Positions 4,838-8,436 of a stretch of 8,436 nucleotides of DNA are shown here, piece by piece (the stretch's first letter is position 1; each line of letters begins with the position of its first letter). The notes below the pieces were generated by a model. It was not told the origin of the DNA. It searched no databases and was given only the letters and a program-made list of their open reading frames with translations. The translations under genes were made by a program, and so were the position numbers. Source of the DNA: Patescibacteria group bacterium (GTDB lineage: Bacteria > Patescibacteriota > Minisyncoccia > Phycocordibacterales > UBA5272); contig JAUPVO010000048.1 of the NCBI GenBank assembly GCA_030916975.1, positions 1 to 8,436 of the forward strand, read 5' to 3'.

Positions 4838-6112
4838 ATGTTAGATATTAAGTTTATAAAAGAAAATAAAGATTTAGTAGCTCTTGCAGCCAAGAAAAAG
4901 AGGATTAATTTTAATGTAGAAGATTTGATTGCTGTTGAAGCTGATAGAGTTGCAATAGGTCAGCAAGTTGAAGAATTAAGATCGAAACAAAATAAAGCTA
5001 GCGAAGATATTATGGGAGCCACTCCAGAACTCAAAGAGCAGATTATCAGAACAATGACTGATTTAAAATCTGAACTCAAAAATAAAGAAGAAAAACTATC
5101 AGAAACAATGAAAAAATGGAGAGAACTCATGTTGCAAGTTCCTAATATCCCTGACATGTCTGTCCCAGAAGGTAATAGCGATGAAGATAATGTAGAAATC
5201 AGAAAGTGGGGAGATGTTAAAGAGTTTGATTTTACTCCAAAAGATCATATAGAGATCATGGAGCTAGCGAATATGGTAGATTTTGAAAGGGGAACTAAAA
5301 CTGCTGGTTTTAGGGGTTATTTTTTGAAAAATGATGCAGCTCTTCTCGAGATGGCAGTATGGCAATATGCTATGGATCGTTGGAGTAAAAAAGGTTTCAC
5401 TCCAATGCTAGTACCATCTCTTGTGCGCAAAGAAGCTCTTGTGGGTACAGGGTATCTTCCTCAAGGTGAAGAAGATCTATACAGTGATGGCAATGAATAT
5501 TTTGCTGGGACTGGGGAAGTTTCTACTATGTATTATCACAGTGATGAGGTTCTGGATAATTTAGATAATCCACTTAAATACATAGTTTGGAGCCCATGTT
5601 TTCGTAAAGAAGCGGGATCACACGGTAAAGATGTGAAAGGTTTGGTACGCGTTCACGAATTTTATAAAGTGGAACAAGTAGTCTTGTGTAGAGCCTCTCA
5701 CGAAGAGAGTGTAAGACTCCATGAGGAGATAACTCGTAATAGCGAAGAGATGATGGAAGAGCTGGGCTTACCTTATCACACAGTAATTAATTGTACTGGG
5801 GATCTTGGACAAGGACAGGTTAAGAAGTATGATATAGAGGTTTGGATGCCATCACAAAATAAATACAGAGAAACTCATTCCGCGAGTTATTTCCATGACT
5901 ATCAAGCCAGAAGATTAAATATTAGATATCGTGATAATGATGGCAAGATGAAATTTGCTCACTCACTTAACAATACGGCAGCAGCAACCCCAAGACTTAT
6001 AACGGCTATTATAGAAAATTATCAGAATTCTGACGGAACTGTAACTATTCCGGAGGTTTTGGTACCTTATATGCAAGGTAAAACTGTTATGGGTAAAAAT
6101 GGCCAAAAGTAA
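4838..6112 (+). CDS. serS: Serine--tRNA ligase
   Basis: SerRS charges tRNA-Ser (and tRNA-Sec where present) with serine in the cytoplasm using ATP. The 424-residue length is normal. Residues 1 to about 110 form the N-terminal domain, with a charged coiled coil (about 35-100) that grips the long variable arm of tRNA-Ser, ending in VPNIPDMSVPEG. The class II catalytic domain follows: TGYLPQGEEDLY, the serine-site T225-G-E227 (usually TAE), motif 2 SPCFRKEAGS at 252-261 with Arg256 and VRVHEFYKVEQ after it, ETHSASYFHDYQARR, and motif 3 with Arg386 in LNNTAAATPR. Motif 3 departs from the common LNGSGLAVGR, but the catalytic arginine is kept. The N-terminus begins with the typical MLDIKFIKEN. The next gene starts inside its last codons. 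Confidence 0.97.
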   Translation: MLDIKFIKENKDLVALAAKKKRINFNVEDLIAVEADRVAIGQQVEELRSKQNKASEDIMGATPELKEQIIRTMTDLKSELKNKEEKLSETMKKWRELMLQVPNIPDMSVPEGNSDEDNVEIRKWGDVKEFDFTPKDHIEIMELANMVDFERGTKTAGFRGYFLKNDAALLEMAVWQYAMDRWSKKGFTPMLVPSLVRKEALVGTGYLPQGEEDLYSDGNEYFAGTGEVSTMYYHSDEVLDNLDNPLKYIVWSPCFRKEAGSHGKDVKGLVRVHEFYKVEQVVLCRASHEESVRLHEEITRNSEEMMEELGLPYHTVINCTGDLGQGQVKKYDIEVWMPSQNKYRETHSASYFHDYQARRLNIRYRDNDGKMKFAHSLNNTAAATPRLITAIIENYQNSDGTVTIPEVLVPYMQGKTVMGKNGQK

Positions 6113-6833
6113 ACATTCAAGAAAGAATAAAAATATATATTATTCTGAAGGCTTTCAGAGATTTTTGAACTATTTGATATATCTACTTATTCTTGTTTTG
6201 CTTGGATTTAGTATATATAAAGTATTTAATTGGCAAAGGATATTTGGTCCAGCTGATAACATAGAGACTAAACAAAAAGTTGAAAGGAATATTATATTAC
6301 CATCCATAGTTAGAAGTAGCTTATTTAGTTCTCCGAACTCTTCTAGTTCTTCTGACTCTAATACCAATTTTGATTTTAATTATGATCAGAAAGTGTTTTT
6401 AGAAGATATGATAGATAATTTAAAACAGAAAGAGATTGATATTGTGCAGATAGAGCAGTCAGAAAACCCAATTGACGTAACACTTCTGACAAAAGATGGG
6501 TATAAGATTTTGCTTAGCTTCAATACAAGCCCGGTATTATTGCTCGACAATATGTATAGCGTATTGGATTCTTCTTTTTTAAAAGAAGAAATTAGTAAAG
6601 AGGGGGGAATTAAAAACCTTGAATATGTAGATTTTAGATTTGAAAATAAGGTATTTTATAGATTTAAGAGTGACAAACCAGAAACTGAACACCATCTTCC
6701 TTCTTCAACTGCTACCACCACAGCCACATCTTCCTCTTTTGAAGCAAGTAGCACAGCAAGTACTTCGACTTCCATAAATAGCACCAATAATACAAACGTA
6801 AATCAAAATACTGCTACCAATACTTCGCAATAG
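6099..6833 (+). CDS. Single-pass membrane protein, FtsQ beta-domain-like, lacking POTRA
   Basis: The 244-residue protein has a basic N-terminus (1-12), one membrane helix (about 23-43), a Ser-rich linker (about 65-90), a folded domain (about 95-190) and a Ser/Thr/Asn-rich tail (about 195-244). The folded domain resembles the beta domain of the division protein FtsQ/DivIB. It has a helix (VFLEDMIDNLKQKEI), then strands IDVTLLTKDGYKILLSF, a helix around a Leu-rich stretch, and the closing LEYVDFRFENKVFYRF at 174-189, like the VDLR...V terminus of FtsQ. The 45-residue gap between membrane helix and this domain is too short for the usual POTRA domain. In FtsQ the beta domain contacts FtsB/FtsL in the divisome. 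The FtsQ link is a pattern judgement, not a search result. It overlaps serS by 14 nt in another frame, implying translational coupling. Confidence 0.75.
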   Translation: MAKSKHSRKNKNIYYSEGFQRFLNYLIYLLILVLLGFSIYKVFNWQRIFGPADNIETKQKVERNIILPSIVRSSLFSSPNSSSSSDSNTNFDFNYDQKVFLEDMIDNLKQKEIDIVQIEQSENPIDVTLLTKDGYKILLSFNTSPVLLLDNMYSVLDSSFLKEEISKEGGIKNLEYVDFRFENKVFYRFKSDKPETEHHLPSSTATTTATSSSFEASSTASTSTSINSTNNTNVNQNTATNTSQ

Positions 6834-6902
6834 TTTTTCTTTTATTTAAGGTGTCGGATTTTGTTAATTGGTTTTGTGAGAGTAGATTTTCTGCTAGTTT
6901 TA

Positions 6903-6911
6903 TGTTATTAT
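6903..6911 (+). promoter_or_regulatory. Possible extended -10 promoter upstream of fusA
   Basis: TGTTATTAT combines TGn with TATTAT. The -35 position around 6883-6888 reads TAGATT, a weak match. Transcription would start near 6918, just at the 5' foot of the hairpin at 6919-6951, leaving a leader of about 97 nt. A second, weaker candidate is TATAAC at 6990-6995, which would give a leader of about 13 nt. Confidence 0.4.
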
Positions 6912-6918
6912 ATATGCT

Positions 6919-6951
6919 CGTAAGACTCAAACTTTTTGAGTTTTTATTACG
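6919..6951 (+). terminator. Hairpin with T tract: terminator of the serS unit or 5' leader hairpin of fusA
   Basis: ACTCAAA (6925-6931) pairs perfectly with TTTGAGT (6935-6941) around loop CTT. The stem extends outward through a G-U and two A-T pairs to 6922/6944, and TTTTTA overlaps its 3' side. In an alternative fold CGTAA (6919-6923) pairs with TTACG (6947-6951). The A-stem-T layout fits an intrinsic terminator for serS and the gene after it. If the promoter at 6903 is real, it is a hairpin at the very 5' end of the fusA mRNA. Confidence 0.5.
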
Positions 6952-7014
6952 AAACATATTCAAAAATTAATTAAGAAAATTACAATTCTTATAACAAATT
7001 AAAACAACAATTAT

Positions 7015-8436
7015 ATGGCAAGAGATTTTCCATTAAACAAAACTAGAAATTTCGGTGTGATAGCTCACATTGACGCTGGTAAAACAACGACTTCAGAACG
7101 TATACTTTTTTATACAGGAGTATCACATAAAATTGGTGAAGTTCACGAAGGAGCTGCTACTATGGACTGGATGGAGCAAGAGCGTGAGAGAGGTATTACT
7201 ATTACTTCTGCTGCCGTTACATCATTCTGGACTCCAACTACAGTTGCAGATAAGCTTGATAAAGATAAAAAATTCAAATTCAATGTGATTGATACACCAG
7301 GTCACATCGACTTTACGATTGAAGTTAAGAGATCTCTTCGTGTACTAGACGGAGCAGTTGTGGTGTTTGACTCTGTAGCTGGAGTAGAGCCGCAATCTGA
7401 GACTAACTGGAGATATGCTAGCGAAAGTAATGTTCCAAGAATATGTTTTGTTAATAAGCTAGATCGTATGGGTGGTAGTTATGATAAATCATTCCAGTCA
7501 ATACTTGATAGACTTTCTAAGAATGCAGCTCAGATGCAGATGCCTATTGGGGCAGAAGAGAACTTCTCTGGCATAATCGACCTTATGCTTATGAAAATGG
7601 TAACTTTTGAAGGAGAGAAAGGTAAAGATGTTGGATATGTAGAGATACCAGCTGAGCATCTAGAAGAAGCTAAAGCTCGTCGTGCTGCCATGATTGAAAA
7701 AATAGTAGAGACAGACGAAGAGATGATGATGCAATTCTTAGAAGGTAAAGAATTTACTATTGAAGAATTAAAAGAAGCTACACGTAAAGCCACGCTTGCT
7801 TGTAAACTTTTCCCAGTTTTCTGTGGTTCAGCTCTTAAGAATAAAGGTGTACAGTTAGTGCTGGATGCTGTGGTAGAGTATTTACCATCTCCACTTGATA
7901 TTGCTCCTCCACACGGTATTGACCCAAATACAGGAGAAGAGATAACAAGAGAAGTTTCAGATACGGCTCCATTAGCTGCACTTGCTTTTAAGATACAAGC
8001 TGATCCTTTTGTGGGCTCACTTACTTATGTGCGTGTATATTCTGGAGTACTTACTGCAGGATCTTATGTGTACAACATAACCAAAAATAAACAAGAGCGT
8101 ATAGGCCGTATAGTGCGTATGCGTGCTAATGATCGTGATGAAGTTAAAGAGGTTTATGCTGGAGATATTGCAGCGGCAGTAGGACTTAAAGATACTACAA
8201 CTTCTGATACTCTTTGTGACGAGAATACTCCTATTATTCTTGATAGAATCCAAATCCCAGAGTCTGTGATCTCAATGCGTATCGAACCAAAAACAAAAGC
8301 AGATCAAGAAAAACTTGGTATGGCCCTCTCTAGATTAGCTCAAGAGGATCCTACTTTCCGTGTAACATCTGATCCAGAAACTAATGAGACAATTATAGCT
8401 GGTATGGGTGAACTTCATCTAGATATTATTGTTGAT
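7015..8436 (+). CDS. fusA: Elongation factor G, N-terminal two thirds (runs off window)
   Basis: EF-G is the GTPase that drives ribosomal translocation and, with RRF, ribosome recycling. The ATG at 7015 opens 474 codons to the edge, out of about 700 usual. All G motifs are present: P-loop AHIDAGKTT at 17-25, switch I ending RERGITIT at 57-64, DTPGH at 93-97 with His97 as the catalytic histidine, NKLD at 147-150 and SAL at 272-274. The G' insertion lies between NKLD and SAL. Domain II begins around 305 (AFKIQADPFVGSLTYVRVYSG), and domain III starts with the ISMRIEPKT stretch and includes AGMGELHLDI near the window end. DWMEQERERG is typical of translocase EF-G rather than a tetracycline-resistance paralogue. 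No Shine-Dalgarno precedes it; the leader just upstream is A-rich. Confidence 0.97.
   Translation, partial: MARDFPLNKTRNFGVIAHIDAGKTTTSERILFYTGVSHKIGEVHEGAATMDWMEQERERGITITSAAVTSFWTPTTVADKLDKDKKFKFNVIDTPGHIDFTIEVKRSLRVLDGAVVVFDSVAGVEPQSETNWRYASESNVPRICFVNKLDRMGGSYDKSFQSILDRLSKNAAQMQMPIGAEENFSGIIDLMLMKMVTFEGEKGKDVGYVEIPAEHLEEAKARRAAMIEKIVETDEEMMMQFLEGKEFTIEELKEATRKATLACKLFPVFCGSALKNKGVQLVLDAVVEYLPSPLDIAPPHGIDPNTGEEITREVSDTAPLAALAFKIQADPFVGSLTYVRVYSGVLTAGSYVYNITKNKQERIGRIVRMRANDRDEVKEVYAGDIAAAVGLKDTTTSDTLCDENTPIILDRIQIPESVISMRIEPKTKADQEKLGMALSRLAQEDPTFRVTSDPETNETIIAGMGELHLDIIVD

Noticed and set aside
7070..7288. Plus-strand open frame of 72 codons within the fusA start region
   Set aside because: It is out of frame inside the conserved EF-G GTPase domain and its product is a Leu-rich shadow.
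7530..7793. Minus-strand open frame of 87 codons opposite fusA
   Set aside because: It is antisense to intact EF-G coding sequence with no start signals or recognisable motif; minus-strand frames at 1057-1260, 1527-1811, 3698-3880, 4960-5157, 6170-6367 and 8017-8253 were dropped for the same reason.
7015..8436. Ribosomal-protection resistance protein (TetM-like) instead of EF-G
   Set aside because: The AHIDAGKTT, DWMEQERERG and domain III sequences are those of a housekeeping translocase, and the context is translation genes.
1..8436. Mobile element, prophage, CRISPR array or defence island
   Set aside because: No transposase, integrase, terminal repeats, regularly spaced repeats or defence-type domains are seen; both tRNAs are intact with no att-like duplication of their 3' ends in the window.

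Overview
The window is AT-rich, densely packed bacterial chromosome. The short intergenic gaps, stripped-down EF-Ts, divergent SerRS and scarcity of Shine-Dalgarno sites suggest a Patescibacteria (CPR) lineage, probably Parcubacteria-like; this placement is inferred from gene style and no marker phylogeny was run. TGA is used as a real stop (2268-2270, just before a tRNA) and no other gene is interrupted by it, so the standard bacterial code fits rather than code 25.

Layout. Minus strand, left edge: tRNA-Leu(GAG) at 498-584 is followed 11 nt later by the first half of an EamA/DMT-type membrane transporter that runs off the window. Plus strand from 638: rpsB (TTG start with the only clear Shine-Dalgarno), tsf (very short EF-Ts) and a small unknown membrane protein. 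Next comes tRNA-Thr(TGT) at 2291-2363, behind a near-consensus promoter, then a membrane-anchored thioredoxin-fold protein and a processive-type family 2 glycosyltransferase 1 nt downstream of it. An 87-residue membrane or secreted protein with one calcium-loop motif follows, behind its own promoter that predicts a leaderless mRNA. After a perfect 18-bp AT inverted repeat comes serS, overlapped by 14 nt by a one-pass membrane protein resembling the beta domain of FtsQ without a POTRA domain. The 3' end holds the first 474 codons of fusA.

How it fits together. rpsB, tsf, serS, fusA and the two tRNAs are translation genes. Between them are envelope genes: the transporter, thioredoxin-like protein, glycosyltransferase, calcium-loop protein and FtsQ-like protein. 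Both tRNAs appear to head transcripts that continue into membrane-protein genes. Several promoter candidates share an extended -10, with the form TGATATAAT recurring at both tRNAs and serS.

I see no mobile element, CRISPR array, phage gene or defence system. The parts worth a second look are the tRNA-led mRNAs, the leaderless mini-protein gene with the adjacent perfect dyad, the thioredoxin/glycosyltransferase pair and the POTRA-less FtsQ-like protein. No stretch longer than 300 bases lacks a gene.
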